Assembly (NCBI GenBank): GCA_964016985.1
Contig: OZ024826.1
Coordinates: 46,538,978 to 46,602,977, forward strand
DNA length: 64,000 bases
DNA from: Anodontia alba
Lineage: Eukaryota; Mollusca; Bivalvia; Lucinida; Lucinidae
Reading direction: 5' to 3'
Of the stretch, positions 1 to 12,630 are shown piece after piece (the stretch's first letter is position 1; every line of letters begins with the position of its first letter). A program made the translations under genes and the position numbers. The notes under the pieces are model-generated. The model was not told the DNA's origin and made no database searches. It saw only the letters and a list, made by a program, of their open reading frames with translations.

Positions 1-860
1 CAAGAAAAAAGAATCTATCATGGGTGTGAGTGGTAGACAGAAAAACACGTAACTCGCGATCAGAGTCTGTCATCACTCGGCAAGCCTTGTGTGACGCCAG
101 ACAGTGATTCTCGGGGCAGATTTTTATATCTACCACTCACACCATGACAGATCCTTATATTACGAGCCACATCGAAAGAAGAAGAGATAAAGAACATACA
201 ATGACCAGACAAAACAGCACAACTGCAATAACCGTTATAAACAAAGAAAAACAGCAACAGAAGAACTGCCTTGCCTCGGTCAGCAAAAAAAAAAAAAGGA
301 AAAAAAAAAGACTACTGGGAGAGGGAGCGGGGCTTCCACTTATTTTACTCGATTTCTTATGCAGCTCCAAATTAAAAGTATGTTCTCTGTCCACATGGGC
401 TCTCTGCCTCATTAGTAAAACGTCACAGTAAATCATATAAGGATCTATCATTGGTATGAGAGGTAGACAGAAAAATTCGTCCCGATGATTACTGTCTCGC
501 ATCACGAGGCTTGCCGAGTGATGACAGACTGTGATCGCAAGGGACGGATTTTTCAATCTACCCCTCACATTCATGATAGATTTTTTTTCTTGCACACCTT
601 TCACTTCTGAACGTAGATTTTTTAATAATGCACTTACTTCGATTTCTGACGTCCGCTATATTGCAATGACATTACTGTGGCGTTTTATGACGTCATTACG
701 TTCAGTGACGTAAAACTTAACGATGGGGTACGTAACATCCATTACAACCAGTGCATATGAAACCTGTGAGGATCTCGATTTTTATCTTACCCTGGCTAGG
801 ATAACCTGGGTAGGATAAGAATTTTTATCCCAGGGTTTCCTTATCTGGTGAGCAAGAAAT
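1..860. mobile_element. Foldback-type element, left-arm copy (truncated by window start)
   Basis: This mirrors 54808-55664, so it lacks the outer part of the element seen complete on the right. It contains one long terminal inverted repeat ending at 'gcaagaaat' (852-860), part of the other, a central A/T-rich stretch, and a full CRE palindrome TGACGTCA at 688-695. No transposase is encoded. Confidence 0.75.
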
Positions 861-972
861 ACGTTCTTCCAAGACGGTCCTATGTTGTAGTTCTCTTTTC
901 GTGCGTTGGTGGTTTCATATGTGGCGTGTATTTTGTCATTTTTCCTCATCTCTTCTTTTTTGGGGTGCCTTC

Positions 973-978
973 TTTATT
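973..978 (-). promoter_or_regulatory. Candidate polyadenylation signal, left receptor gene
   Basis: TTTATT on the plus strand reads AATAAA on the minus strand, about 620 nt past the stop codon of the left receptor tail exon. It mirrors 54690-54695. Confidence 0.35.
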
Positions 979-1365
979 GTAGCATTTTCTGGATATCTTC
1001 ACTTGTGGTGTTTCTTTGCGGTGTGCGTCTGAAATAGTTTAGGTTAAAGCACTTCATCACTTCATAAGTAATTTAGCAACATGACAGACTTTCTTCTTCT
1101 GCTTGCTTCTGAAAAATATATGTATCTTCTTACTTTATGAATACAGTGTTTCCAATTAAAAGGAACTGATGCACTTTCAGGAGCGGCAACTCTGCTGTAC
1201 GTGTTTTTGTCTCTCTTCTGAAAATTTGTCTACTCTTAAAGAACTGGGGGCAAATTCATTCCTTTTAGAGCAGTTAGTAACAAAGCTATCTGTCTTGTAA
1301 AAAACAGCAAGGTGCTGAAAATCTACCATGTATATCCAGTCCCTGTTTCTAAAGCATCGATACAT

Positions 1366-1398
<33 letters not shown>

Positions 1399-1594
1399 TT
1401 TGTTGTTGTTTGTTTTTTTTTTTGTTTGTTTTTGTTGTTGTTTTTTGTTTGTTTGTTGTTGTTGTTTCAGATACTTCAAATTTATCGTTTACAACAAGTC
1501 GTGACTTAACAGTACATTCACGCAGTGCTCCTAGAATAGGAGATGTGAGTCCCATATTTACAGTTTCCCAGCATTTCTATGTGAGAACTTAATT

Positions 1595-2487
1595 CTAGTT
1601 ATCCTTATCAACTGCATCTAAAACAAAATATTCATGACCAGTGTCCGTTTCTAAATCATTAGGAGATGCATGTCCCGTAGGTTTTGTTACATCATCATTT
1701 CTGCCAGTTTCTGGATTCATTTTGTCCTTGTCACCAGCTTCTAAAACAAAATAGTCATGACCAGTGTCTGTTTCTAGATTACCGGGAGACGCAAGTCCAG
1801 CAAATTTATCTACATCATCATTTCTGTCAGTTTCTGAATTCATATTATCCTTGTCATCTGATTCTAAAACAAAATAGTCATGACCAATGTTTGTTTCTAA
1901 ATCAGCAGGGGATGAACGTGCAGTAATTATCTCTATATCATCATTGCTGTCAGTTTCTGAATTCCTTTTGCCCTTGTCACCAGCTTCTAAAACAAAATAG
2001 TCTTGACAAGCGTCTGTTTCTAAATCATTAAGAGACGTGCGTCCAGGAATTTTGATTTTATCTGTATCATCATTTCTGTGATTTTCTGATTTCATTTTGT
2101 TCTTGTCACCTGCACCTAAAACAAAATATTCATGGCCAAAACCTGTTTCTAAATAATTATTTCTAGTTTCATACAAATCAGTATAGTCTTCGTCTTTCGT
2201 TCTGGAAATCTTATCTGAATATATGATTTTGCTGTTATAGTTAGTTTTGTTGCGCGAATCGTCTGAAAGTAAAAACATAACCATGTTTTCATCACAATTA
2301 CTTCTATTGTCACACTTTATGACTTGAGGATCAGGAAACCCTAAAACATCAATGGTGGTGTATTCATTATCAGTACTTAGTCGGTGGTCGTTGACGTCAG
2401 TGCTTACTCCTTCATATCTCATGTCTGCCTTTGTATTATCATGTAAATCTTCGTATGTTCTGTCTTGTGACAACCGCGATGGTGGAT
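1595..2487 (-). CDS. Receptor tail exon (left copy): cytoplasmic domain with five YFVL repeats
   Basis: This is the last coding exon of the left EGF-repeat receptor. It has an acceptor 'ttctttctag' before 2487 (minus strand) and ends in a TAG at 1595-1597. It encodes about 297 residues, hydrophilic and rich in Asp, Asn, Glu and Lys, with no fold I recognise. Its second half is five tandem repeats of ~41-43 residues, each opening D/N-L-E-T and containing a Tyr-Phe-Val-Leu motif. Additional YxxL/I motifs (YEDL, YTTI, YTDL) lie upstream. YxxPhi motifs can serve as AP-2 endocytic signals or, when phosphorylated, SH2 docking sites; that role is an inference. It differs from the right copy by five residues. 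Confidence 0.8.
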
Positions 2488-3413
2488 CTAGAAAGAAAAC
2501 AAAAGGAGAAAAAATGGTGTTTACAATAGTGACAAAACATTTTCAATAACATACACCGAAAACATACAACAACCTCTGCGAAGGAAACTACTTGATCCTA
2601 CAAAAAGATTTACTTGTAGTTTAGGCTGCTTAGGGTTACTTTGGATTTCATGAGAAAATACAGAGGCTGATCCAGGATTGTGATTGGGGTCAAAATTTAA
2701 GGGCGCTCGATTGTTGATCGAAATCATCCTACTTACTCTACGTGTTCGGACTGATAGTGCCTGAACAAATAGTGTAGACAGAGATCAGACGATCAGGGTC
2801 TACACCGATCCTACAATTTTAGATACATTATTCATAGGTATTAAAATGTACTTGTTGATTGTTTTACAGTTGCCTAACAGTAACCAATTTTTCTCCCAAT
2901 GATAAATAGAGGATCGGAGAGGACCATCCTTAACTTGCTGAAATTTTAGAAGAAAAAAAAAGGTGTGCGAATATTTAGGGTAAATCTGGTATCCAGACTT
3001 ATCCAGTTGACCCATGATAATAAAATGTTGAATAAAAGGGGGTTCGACTCAAACCCACGAACCTCTCTGGATCCGCCCCTGAATATACTTCTAAGGCGAT
3101 ACGTGCGTGAATGTTTTGCCAGTTGTATATAAATAAATGTTTTCTTATTTCTCTACAAAATATATATTGTGGTACTAATATTAGGATGTCATACTAAAAA
3201 TTCTACCGCCAAAAAAATGAAAATTTTCAAATAAAAAATTCTGATAGTTTCTACATTTCTGCTCAATCTATGTATATGAGTAGAAATAAGAAAATGTATA
3301 CCCCTGTAAACCCCAGTTGTTTTTTTGTTTGTTTGTTTTTTTTCCTATATTAAAGTGTAGTTTAAGGGGGTCAAAATTATATAGGCATGTTTTCGTGGTG
3401 TGGTATAAACGTG

Positions 3414-3456
<43 letters not shown>

Positions 3457-3457
3457 T
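3414..3457. repeat. (ATT)n microsatellite
   Basis: Uninterrupted ATT triplets inside a MITE-like sequence in receptor intron 3. It mirrors the (AAT)n at about 52209-52250. Confidence 0.9.
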
Positions 3458-3719
3458 TAACGAGTAGCCACACAACATACTTTTTGTGGAGAAATAAGAA
3501 AAATATATTTTCAATATTTTTGTTAAAAAATCATGGCTTATCTGAAGCTAAACTAAGAAGTATACATTTCACATAGGCGTTTTAGTGTAGTGGTATTAGC
3601 TTAAATCATTTTCTGTGCCATTTAAAATGAAATTCTTCATACAAACATTAAAAGAAAAGCAGAGCCAAACATTTATAGATGGTAATCGAACGATAAAAGG
3701 GTGCTTGGATGGAACGGCT

Positions 3720-3800
3720 ATAACAACTCTCCTACCATTCTAAATCTATATCGGACCGTTTTCGTCAGAACAGAAATCCTGTCGAATGCTAGCTGGGCAT
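3720..3800. mobile_element. Palindromic MITE relic ('ctatatcgg' family), left copy with 20-bp deletion
   Basis: The sequence resembles the long perfect hairpin at 14196-14288, with 'aaatctatatcgg' on one side and 'gaatgctagctgggc' at the end. Compared with 51850-51955 it lacks about 20 bp containing the second 'ctatatcgg' half, so the palindrome is broken here. Confidence 0.55.
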
Positions 3801-4121
3801 AAACATTGAAACTCGGTACCCTTAAAGACATTCGGTGTAAATGCACCAAATACAGAAAGAGCCAGCTGTGGTAAATAAATATTATTCCAAATCTTACATT
3901 TTTGCACAATTTGGTTGGTCGAGAGCAATTTGAAAACGGCATTTATATTTCGATACATTGAATGAGCAATAATCTCGGAAACATTTTCTTTGCGTACATT
4001 TTTAAAATGATCTATTTTGTCCATATTTTCAAAGAAATATGACCTATTTGGAAATATAGGAAGGCAATGGATTCTATGGGCAAAGCTAGCGAATCACTGA
4101 CATACTTAACATAAAACCCTT

Positions 4122-4240
4122 CCCAGCAAACAGACAACGTCCTAACAACGTCGTTTCAACGTGGTTTCAACGTAGCTGCAACGTCGTGACGTTGCAGCGA
4201 TGTTGAAACGACGTTGTTGTGACGTTGTATGTTTCCTGGG
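4122..4240. mobile_element. MITE with CCCAG...CTGGG ends, 'acgtcgttt' family (left)
   Basis: A 119-bp imperfect palindrome made of repeated 'caacgtcgtt'-type units, with inverted ends CCCAGCAAACA and TGTTTCCTGGG. It sits in receptor intron 3 and is mirrored at 51413-51531. It is too short to encode protein. Confidence 0.75.
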
Positions 4241-4362
4241 TTCGGGCTTTATTCAGTTTGTAAGAGATTTGCCGGTGTTTACACATCCATAAAGTTCACA
4301 AAAATTAAATTCAGGTCTGTAAGAAAAGCATAAAGAGCAATTGTACGACATTTGTAGCTTAC

Positions 4363-4415
4363 TGACTGGTTGTGTTCCAGATGAAATATTGTGATCACCA
4401 TCTTGTGCCTGTCTC
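4363..4415 (-). CDS. Receptor exon (left copy): juxtamembrane cytoplasmic segment, 53 nt
   Basis: This small exon lies between an acceptor 'attgcag' and a donor 'gtaag' on the minus strand. Read with the upstream phase-2 junction it continues the frame of the transmembrane exon into R-Q-A-Q-D-G-D-H-N-I-S-S-G-T-Q-P-V. It then joins in phase to the tail exon at 2487. The same 53-nt exon occurs at 51238-51290. Support comes from splice sites and uninterrupted frame; no transcript evidence is available. Confidence 0.7.
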
Positions 4416-4544
4416 CTGCAATAAATAAATCAATACATTTGCATACAGCGTGTGTACCCCACGTATTTGGATACATTAGCATAACTGTCCCAAAGCTGGA
4501 ACAGCTCTAACTTACTACCTGTTCGTGCAAACTAAAATGTTGTA

Positions 4545-4842
4545 TTTGTTTGTGTTGAGGTTTTACGGCCCAGTCAACCCAACAGGGTCATGTCGAGCGC
4601 GGTCAGTTTACCTAATCACACGTTTACTGGGCAGGCTTAGTCCTCTAAGCGGTTAACCAGTATCGTGCACATTCTTTCGCCAGAAATTGACAACTGTCCT
4701 TCTTGAATCAGTGGAAGGGAAAGAATGACCGTAGGAAACATTTCAATCTCCACGAAAGAATGTTGCCGGCCTCGGCGTGGGTCGAACCCGCGACCTCCTG
4801 GTCTCCAGTCGGACGCGCATCCAACTGAGCCACCGAGGCCGG
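4545..4842 (-). mobile_element. tRNA-derived SINE (left copy)
   Basis: Minus-strand SINE of 298 bp flanked by a 13-bp target-site duplication, 'ctaaaatgttgta' at 4532-4544 and 4843-4855. The 5' head has a tRNA-like A box and B box (GGTTCGACC) inside a perfect GCCTCGG/CCGAGGC stem. It mirrors 50811-51108, so the insertion predates the palindrome. Confidence 0.85.
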
Positions 4843-5140
4843 CTAAAATGTTGTAGGAAATAGCAAATAGTTAGACCCTGATCAGACACCACAGTCTGCA
4901 GAACCTGCTGTCTGTCATGGGTCTACACCATTTGCACACACTGTCTGTAAATGTCTATATTTAGTAGGGTAGCTGTTTATTTCTCTGGGGCTCCTGTTTG
5001 CTTTTTCTACGGTTCCGACAATGGAATCATAGGAATTCATTCCGAATATTCGATTCCGAGAAGTTTCTCTTTTACAGAATACATTTTTCACAGAAGACAA
5101 CACAACCATTGGTCACAGATACAACTATATTAACAACATC

Positions 5141-5393
5141 TGGACCCGGTTGTTCAAAGCATCGTTAGCTTAATTAGCTCGTTAGTGGTCAAAATGTTTA
5201 CTGTTCTAATAAGTACAATATCTAATTCACAGGTATTTTTGCTGAAAAATGTGAGTAGCTTTTGCAAATGCAAAAACTACTCACATTTTAGCAAAAATAT
5301 TAGAATATATGCCATATTTAATGATCAAAGTTTTAACGACACGTCAACTAACGACATCGTTAGTTTTGAACAACTTGGCCCTGAATCACAAAA
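5141..5393. mobile_element. MITE with 'gggccnngttgttcaaa' inverted ends, longer form (left)
   Basis: The ends 'ggacccggttgttcaaagc' and 'gaacaacttggcc' are inverted copies, followed inward by 'cgttagc' and 'acgatcgttag' type subrepeats. An inner hairpin 'gtgagtagcttttgc' / 'gcaaaaactactcac' makes it longer than its relative at 6373-6517. Mirrored at 50269-50513. Confidence 0.75.
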
Positions 5394-5782
5394 CCTCGGT
5401 CCCACGCAAGCCTCCCCTATATTATACCTGTACAGAAAGCTTTTCGTGAGGGAGTTACATCCCCATTTTTGCAGTCACATATACATTTGTACCGAGGCAC
5501 AGTATTTCCTACAAGATCGCATGTGCACTCAGCGAAGAATTTTTATATGCATCCCTTGACGAATTCTAGTCTGGGCGCAGCAGGGCTAGTGGAGTCAGTC
5601 AGCACGCATGTACCTAGACGATGTAAAAGTCTTTTGCTTCTATCCACAGTGTCCACTTGAGACTAGATAATGCCTCGAGATAAAGTAGCAGGAGTTGTGC
5701 ATGCCACCATTTAAGTCACTGGTCAATAATGAGTCTTTGCTGGGCGCACATGCAATCTTGTAGGAAATGTTGTGCACCTGTT

Positions 5783-5784
<2 letters not shown>

Positions 5785-5839
<55 letters not shown>
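5785..5839. repeat. (TG)n microsatellite
   Basis: About 55 bp of TG repeat; the mirror CA tract at 49821-49866 is about 46 bp, so the arms differ in length here. Confidence 0.95.
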
Positions 5840-5841
<2 letters not shown>

Positions 5842-6372
5842 TGAAATGCCGTCGATTGTTATTTAGATTTTATCGACTGCTTTCAACTTCGGATACTCTA
5901 TACAATATATTAGTCTAAGTAGCATGGTCCTCGCATCTTGCACCCCCTCCTTGCTTCTCGCCCAACCTTTCAGCGGGCGGTCTATGGGATACATGTCATT
6001 AATTCAGAAATGATGTCATCCCCCATTTCACCGATTTATATAGCACAAGGTGAGAGGAGGACGTGGGGGAGGGGGCATAGAGGTTTATGTGATGCTTCTG
6101 GTATCAAATAAATAAACAGCAACGTCAGAAAACGAACTTTTGGACATGTGCGCCCAATGAAGAGTCAGATTAGCCTGCGCATTCGCGCAGTCTGATCATA
6201 AGCTCCACTGGGCACATTTTGGATAGCTAATGTAGCAAAGTTGTTTGGGATTTTTATGCGGACAACCAAGACTTTGATAAGAATGCGCGGATGCGAAGAT
6301 TGATTTGAGTCTCCGTTTGGTCTACGTATCAGAATGTACGTTATCCTCTGATCATGTAATAAAAGAAAAGAA

Positions 6373-6517
6373 TCTGGGCCCAGTTGTTCAAAACTAACTA
6401 TGTTGTTAGTTAAAGCAAAAATACCTGTGAATGAGATGTTGTACTTACTAGAACAGTTAAAATTTTGACCGCTAACGAGCTCGTTAAGCTAACGATGCTT
6501 TGAACAACTGGGACCAG
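6373..6517. mobile_element. MITE with 'ctgggcccagttgttcaaa' ends (left)
   Basis: A 145-bp element with inverted ends CTGGGCCCAGTTGTTCAAA and TTTGAACAACTGGGACCAG, the short form of the 5141-5393 family. It lies just downstream of the left transmembrane exon, in the intron. Mirrored at 49092-49235. Confidence 0.8.
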
Positions 6518-6547
6518 GCAACTTGTATAAAACAGGAATGCACGTAC

Positions 6548-6677
6548 CTCTTCCTGTAAACTATATAGAAGACAGCACCAGCAACAATCAACACAGCTAG
6601 CAGTCCCCAGCCAAACACCATTCCGATTATGAGGCCTTTATTACCATCATCCAGGTCAAGCCCAGTGGCCTCTCGTG
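6548..6677 (-). CDS. Receptor exon (left copy): transmembrane segment
   Basis: A 130-nt minus-strand exon between an acceptor 'ttgtatttcag' and a donor 'gtacgtg'. It encodes a short acidic juxtamembrane stretch (LDLDDGNKG), then about 25 hydrophobic residues (starting LIIGMVFGWGLLAV and ending FYIVY), then basic RKR. This is a classic single-pass type I stop-transfer signal. The 5' junction is phase 1, matching the end of the EGF exon, and the 3' junction is phase 2, matching the next exon. No long frame reveals this exon; it was found from the splice sites and hydrophobicity. Confidence 0.8.
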
Positions 6678-9600
6678 CTGAAATACAACATTGATACGTA
6701 TAATATATATTTCAAATTGATAAAATTCTTGGAAGAAATATGCTTTCGGAGTGTATGCACACATCGAAGATCCAGAACAATCCGCTCATGAACACAGTTT
6801 GGTCAAGACTTTCGCATTCCGCTCCCATAATCATCGTGTTCTATTATGGGAATTCATACTCTTTCAGGGGAAACAATTCTGTCAAAATTGTATCTGTTCC
6901 CTTTAGAAAAAGGGTCTATTCTATAAGGAAAGAATGTTTTCCTTGTGGAATAGACCTCTTTTCAGAAGAGGTTTGGCGTGCACCAAAGCAAAGTCACAAA
7001 AGTTGTCTGCCTTTGCGGAAATGGCGCAAAATCTGTCAGGTATATATAGTCCCCATAAAGTGAAAAACTGTTTCATAATATTGGTGTGATTTATGATAAT
7101 AAAGAAATCAATTATACATAGAACGGGAAAATATATTTAATTTGTTTAAAAAGGAAGTAGGTTTGTTTTACTTTCTTATTAGCTAGCCTGTATAGAAGTA
7201 CAGGTGGAGCTGTAGAGTTATCACGGCGTCGGAGTCGGTTAAAGTTTTTGGTTAAACAATTAAAAAAGGCTACATCTCCTGAACTTCTAGATAGAAGTAG
7301 TTCATACTTGACATGATAGAGATTTGTCTGAGGTTGTATGCTGTACCATCCCACCAACCCACAAGAGTGACCTTGAGGTCAAGGTCATAGACTTAGCAAC
7401 AAGTATGTTAAAGATTTTAGGTTAACCTTTTTACAGGCAAAGCGCGATTCAAGCGAGCTACGCTGTCCTGCGACAGCTCTTATATGGAAATGTAATTTCA
7501 CGAAGTATGACTTCTTTCCCGATTTTGTGCAATATCGGCAGAAAATTCTTACATACCTGAAAGACATAAAAATCTGATGAGTCTGGGTCATTAGTCTAAT
7601 CTCTGATAAGGGAATGGGCACTTTAAACCTGGTATTCTATCAATGAAAGATTTACAGGTAGAGGTTCTATAGGGGGGATATAATATTGGGGAATTTAGAA
7701 CTTATTTATCTATGAGCTGGCGCGCAGCAAGTGTCCTACAAAATCACCTGTTGGCTAAGCGGAGAGCCACACCAGTCTGTATATCTGATCAGAAGACTAT
7801 GCAGAGGATGGATGTGCAGACTGGTTAAGTCTTTACTAGGCACAAAATATTTGGTATCCCTAAAAGATATTTATAAGACATATAAAAATGAATAAATTTT
7901 CTAACATTGAAAGAAACAAAAAAAAAAAAGAAATCATTTTTTCATTCAAATTATTTGTTATCCCCAAAAATATTTATAAATCTTCAGAAGGCAACTTAAA
8001 TACATGAAAATAAAATAAAATAAAAAATAAAATATCTACACAATAAAAGAAATAAATAATAAGAAAAACTTTCTAATCTACCCTCCAAATTAATAAATTT
8101 TCCAAACCATGTTTTATTCCTTCCAATATTTATTATCCTTCAGAAACCTCTTAAATAAACAAAATAAATAAAATAAAAAAGGCTAAATTAAAAAAGATAT
8201 TGTAAGTATGAAAGAAACAAATTAATAATTAAATAAACCATCCAAATCTGCTCTCTAAATAAATAAATTTTCCAAACTATCTGTTATCCGCTCAAAAATA
8301 TTCCCTGAAATTCAGGAGGCCTCTTTACTACCTCCTGCTAGTAATTCATAATCACCTCTGTAGGATATGTCTTTGATCTACCTTGCATAGCGCATATGTG
8401 GGGGCAATAAAATCATTAGTGAGTGGTACCACTTTTTGTCTCCTTTTGCCTTTGTCTTTAAATGCATCAACAGTTTACGTATATTGATATTTATCAGTTT
8501 ATAAGATCATATGAGACATTAGCCTGTTAGGCTCTGGTATGGAAGACTTACGTGCCTTGAGGCGATGATGAATCTCATGAAATGGTTATTTTTATCAAAT
8601 ACTTTGATTCAGCTTTTATTGTGCGCATTTTAAATCATCTTCACAATGTGATCTTCAAGTTCACGTCGAAGTCAAGTTTTAAAAGTCCAAGAAAACCTTC
8701 TCTATAAAGAACAGCAATTTGATAGAATTAATGATGTACTTGGCGCGAGGGTGCTTTCGTAGAAAAGGGTTAGTCCACTGAAACACGCCTTACCACCGCA
8801 AACAACCCCGAAGTACCCACAAACCACTTTATTTATTTATCGTTTCACACCAAACCACTAACTTTATCTATTTTTCATTCTAAATGTCTTTATTTATTTA
8901 TTATCTAAAGTGGAATGGGGTATCAAAGATGTTTACTAGCTCAGTATAATGAGCATCTACACAGTTTGATCCGCGTCTTTGCAGCAGATAAACGTCAGTG
9001 CAATATGGGCGGGTCAGGACTTTTGCAAAAACAAAAAAAAAATTAAATTGAAATAGAAAGTGATGGCAAAGAAACATCTGACCAGCATTATTATAGATTA
9101 GCATATGTATGCGTGTGCATCTGCGCAATCTGATCAAGGTCTTTGGGTCTTTACAGTATGAAAAGATTTACGTGAAATATGGAACGGCGTCCAAGAATAC
9201 ACATGACCAACAAAGTTCCAAATCGGCATGTGCATGTGCATCCGCACAGTTTGAGCAGAATCTTTGCAATAGAAAAAACAAAAAAAAAAAACAAAAAAAA
9301 AACGTAAGGCCGTTTTGTCTGGCACCCGCTCACTCTTCCACTGAACCTACACGTGACCTTTGTTTTCTTAAACACACGTACTCGATATGCACGAACGATC
9401 GCATGAGCAAACAAAGAAACAAACAAACAAATGGAAGAAAGGATGGATAAACATTTGCCCTGTATTTTCACATCCATAGAACCGATCCATTATTTAAAAA
9501 AAAATCACATCTTGCATACTAGCGAACATATATGACAGTCATAAGGCAAGGTGCCTTCAGTCATCAAAAGCTATGTAGAAATACGTTGATATTTTTTTCT

Positions 9601-9819
9601 ATAATGAGTGTAGATGATAAATCAAATAATATTTATTCATATTTTATTTTCAACTGTTAGATTTGTGACTCAAGAAGTTTTAAACGTGTTTTGGGGTATG
9701 GTTTGGGTGATTTCCGTGTAGTTTGGGGTGTTTGGGTTTGTTTCAACGGACTCAAAAGAATAAATCACATGCCTATTTGCCGAACCAAACGGGAAATCAA
9801 ATGGGACACACATCACGGA

Positions 9820-10065
9820 AACATACCTGTATAATTTTGACCCCCTTAAACCCCACTTTTATATAGTAAAACTGGGGTTTACAGGGGTATACATTATTTT
9901 TCTTATTTCTGCTCAAAAACATAGACTGTGGGTACTCGTTAGAACCGCCTCGACCGCCTCGAGGCGGTTCTAACGAGTACCCACAATCTATGTTTTGAGC
10001 AGAAATATGAAAAAATATTAGAGTTTTTTATCTAAAAATTTTCAGTTTTTGGAGGTGAAATCAAC
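9820..10065. mobile_element. MITE carrying a 'gaggcggtt' palindromic core (left)
   Basis: This belongs to a family that opens with 'cctgtataattttgaccccc', continues 'aaactggggtttacagggg', and centres on a hairpin 'gtgggtactcgttagaacc' with its complement. Related copies lie at 22546-22840, around 3290-3460 and 56530-56720. The hairpin centre has one fewer 9-bp 'gaggcggtc' unit than the right-arm copy. Confidence 0.65.
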
Positions 10066-10220
10066 AAAAGGCCTTGTCACTTTTGCTCAGTTGCAAGTTT
10101 CAAAAGTTCCTTTTCTCTGAATGAGGATCCTAAACATGCTAAAACAAAGCAAACAAAATTTCATTTTATCTTCTGACGATGAGAACTTTAACATATAACT
10201 TAAAGGTTGTCATAATTTTT

Positions 10221-10245
10221 GACCGGCGCGAGAATCGCGCCGGTC
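10221..10245. repeat. Short perfect hairpin (left)
   Basis: An 11-bp stem GACCGGCGCGA with loop GAA, GC-rich in an AT-rich setting. It is followed at about 10312-10365 by two direct repeats of 'atatttgccg(g/c)ga(t/c)cgtcgg'. Function unknown; mirrored in the right arm near 45345-45370. Confidence 0.7.
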
Positions 10246-11246
10246 TTAATATAGCTTTTGATTGTTATATATAGTAGAGTGTGCAATTAGCTCACAAAGG
10301 AATTTTTTGTATATTTGCCGGGATCGTCGGTTTTTATATTTGCCGCGACCGTCGGTGTGTGACGTTTCACCCCTGCGTTTAAGTATTTGTATATGTCGGG
10401 AACACCAGTGTCTGACTTTTCATCCAAGCTATTAATTTGTTGATTTCGGTTATGTCTAACTTTGAATGCGCATGTTGAGACACTCAGAGGGGCTAGGACC
10501 TGGTTGTTTGGCTGAGAATGAACAGTCCACGACTTTGACCAAAAGGTAACTTAGGAAGGTAGGGTTTTATCTGAACAAAATTTTGGACTAGTATCTGACA
10601 GCGGCCCCTGCAATAAATAAATCTATCCCTTCAAATATAAACTCTGTCATCGAAGTAAAACAATAATACCTTGTACGTGCCTTTGTTGTCTGTTTACAGA
10701 ATTAATGGGTACTGTAGTATATGTCGACGAATAGAGGATTCTCAGATCAGACTGCATGCATGTGCATGCTGATCTGGACCTACGTTGTCCGCAAACTGTA
10801 TAAGGGACTTTTTTCGTGCGTTGTACATCAAATATTGATGTCGAGTTTATTTCTGATACATTCAGCGGAATCGGTGAAATGTGATTGTTGTTGTTCCCGT
10901 TATTTGGTAAAATTGTTCTTTGCCAGAAATTTATTTTAAATACAAATTAAAGGACAATTACTTTCATACTGGACAGCAAATACTTAATATTTAGTAAGTA
11001 CGTTACGCGTACCTCTGAACATGTGCGCCCAGAGAAGATTCAGATCAGCTTGTGTATTCGTGAAGTCTTAATCTTCATTGTGCGCATTTTCGATAGCAAA
11101 GGATGTAAAGTTTCTTCATGTGGACAAAGAATACTCCGATCGGACTGCGCGGATGCGCAGGTTGATTTGAGTCTTCGTTGGCCGTACATGTCTGAAATTA
11201 TGTTTCCTCGTGTTGCAGCTGTTATAAACTACATGGATAACCGTAC

Positions 11247-12161
11247 CTTCAGAGCAAGATATTCCTTTATAGCCATCAATACAGCCATGTAAACACGAGC
11301 CATCAGATTTGTTGCACACAGTACCGTTACAGTGTTCGCTACATTTTCTGTCACATCTATCGCCCCACCATCCAGCAGTGCATCCCACGTAACACAAGCC
11401 CTCCTCGTCACAAAGAGACCTCCAAATAATATCTACATTACTACTGCAAACATCACTGTCATTACAACGGGGTGTTAAACGGGAAACACAGTGATTACTG
11501 CATTCATTTTCACATCTTTTTCCATAATAATTTGCTTTACATGTTCGCTCGCATATGCCTGTGTTCCTACTACAAACAAAGTTCCCACAACTTTTACAGG
11601 GTTCTGTACATGACTCGCCCCAGTAACCATCTATACATCCAAATATGCAATGTCCACTATTTTTATCACATGTTTGTTTACCTGGCATTCGTACACAATA
11701 ACTACTACATTTCTGTCTACAAGTAGCTCCGAAATATCCAATTTTGCAGGGTTCACATAGGTGACATTTGCTACAGTTAGCCGGACACATCCTGCTGCAT
11801 TTCGCATCGTACCTTCCAGTAACACAGCCACTACACTGATCATATGGGCACATTTTGCAGATGTCTGGACACGGTTTACAAATATAAATGTGTACAGATA
11901 CAGATGCAGGTACAGATATTGGAGTGTTCAGAATGATACTCTGTTTGAAATACCCCGTCTTGCATGGTCCTGTACAGCCAATTCGTCCATCACATATTTT
12001 CTCACATCCTACACAGCTGTATTCGCAATAGCATCAGTCTTTCAACAGGGCACGTTTACATACCTCACACTTATATGTATTGCAGTCATTACATCTTATT
12101 AGACAGGACAGACACTTGTTGCCACCCCCACAGTTGTATAGTCTACATGACTGTGTGTGAC
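11247..12161 (-). CDS. Receptor exon (left copy): EGF-like/scavenger-receptor-F-type cysteine-rich ectodomain, with in-frame TGA
   Basis: A 915-nt minus-strand exon with a phase-1 acceptor ('tctttgcag') and a phase-1 donor (GAAG|GTACGG), as expected for EGF-type exons. It encodes cysteine-rich repeats of the Draper/MEGF10/SREC pattern, with recurrent G-Y-x-G-x-x-C and C-x-x-x-C spacing. The frame is interrupted by a TGA at the mirror of 43555-43557, near residue 42 of the exon; downstream it is open for about 263 residues. The TGA is present in both arms, so it predates duplication. An exon encoding a signal peptide was not found. From 11853 down to 11116 the predicted residues are identical to those of the right copy. 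Confidence 0.7.
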
Positions 12162-12216
12162 CTGCAAAGAATTGCCATGAGAAGTCACATTATGTTATGG
12201 TATGTTAAGGTAAACT

Positions 12217-12397
12217 TAGACTGGCTCCAGTCTCCAGTGACTTTTTTTCTTATAATCCCATTTGATAATCCACTGAAATAAAACAAAAATGATATCATGA
12301 CTATAAAGGCTGGTCACTTGTGACCAGCCTTTATAGTCATGATATTATTTTTGTTAAAAGAAAAAATATTTAGTCACTGGAGACTTGAGCCGGTCTA
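12217..12397. mobile_element. MITE with perfect central hairpin (left)
   Basis: Outer inverted ends 'tagactggctccagtctcca' and 'actggagacttgagcc' enclose a central perfect hairpin at about 12291-12345 ('atcatgactataaaggctgg'). It sits just upstream of the left EGF exon. Mirror at 43194-43374. Confidence 0.75.
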
Positions 12398-12459
12398 ACG
12401 TAAACTATTCTGTAGATCGTATACAGCATAGCCATAGCTTTAGATTAGCCAATTATATA

Positions 12460-12630
12460 TACAGTAAAACCTGTGTAAGACAGCCACCTTTGAAATTCAC
12501 CTTAGTGGTTGATGTGAAAAGGTGGTTGTCTTATAAAGGTACATGTCATGTACCTTTATAAGACAGACAACTTTTTCCACATCAACGGCTATTTAAAGTC
12601 AGTCTCGAAGGTGGCTTTCTTACACAGGTT

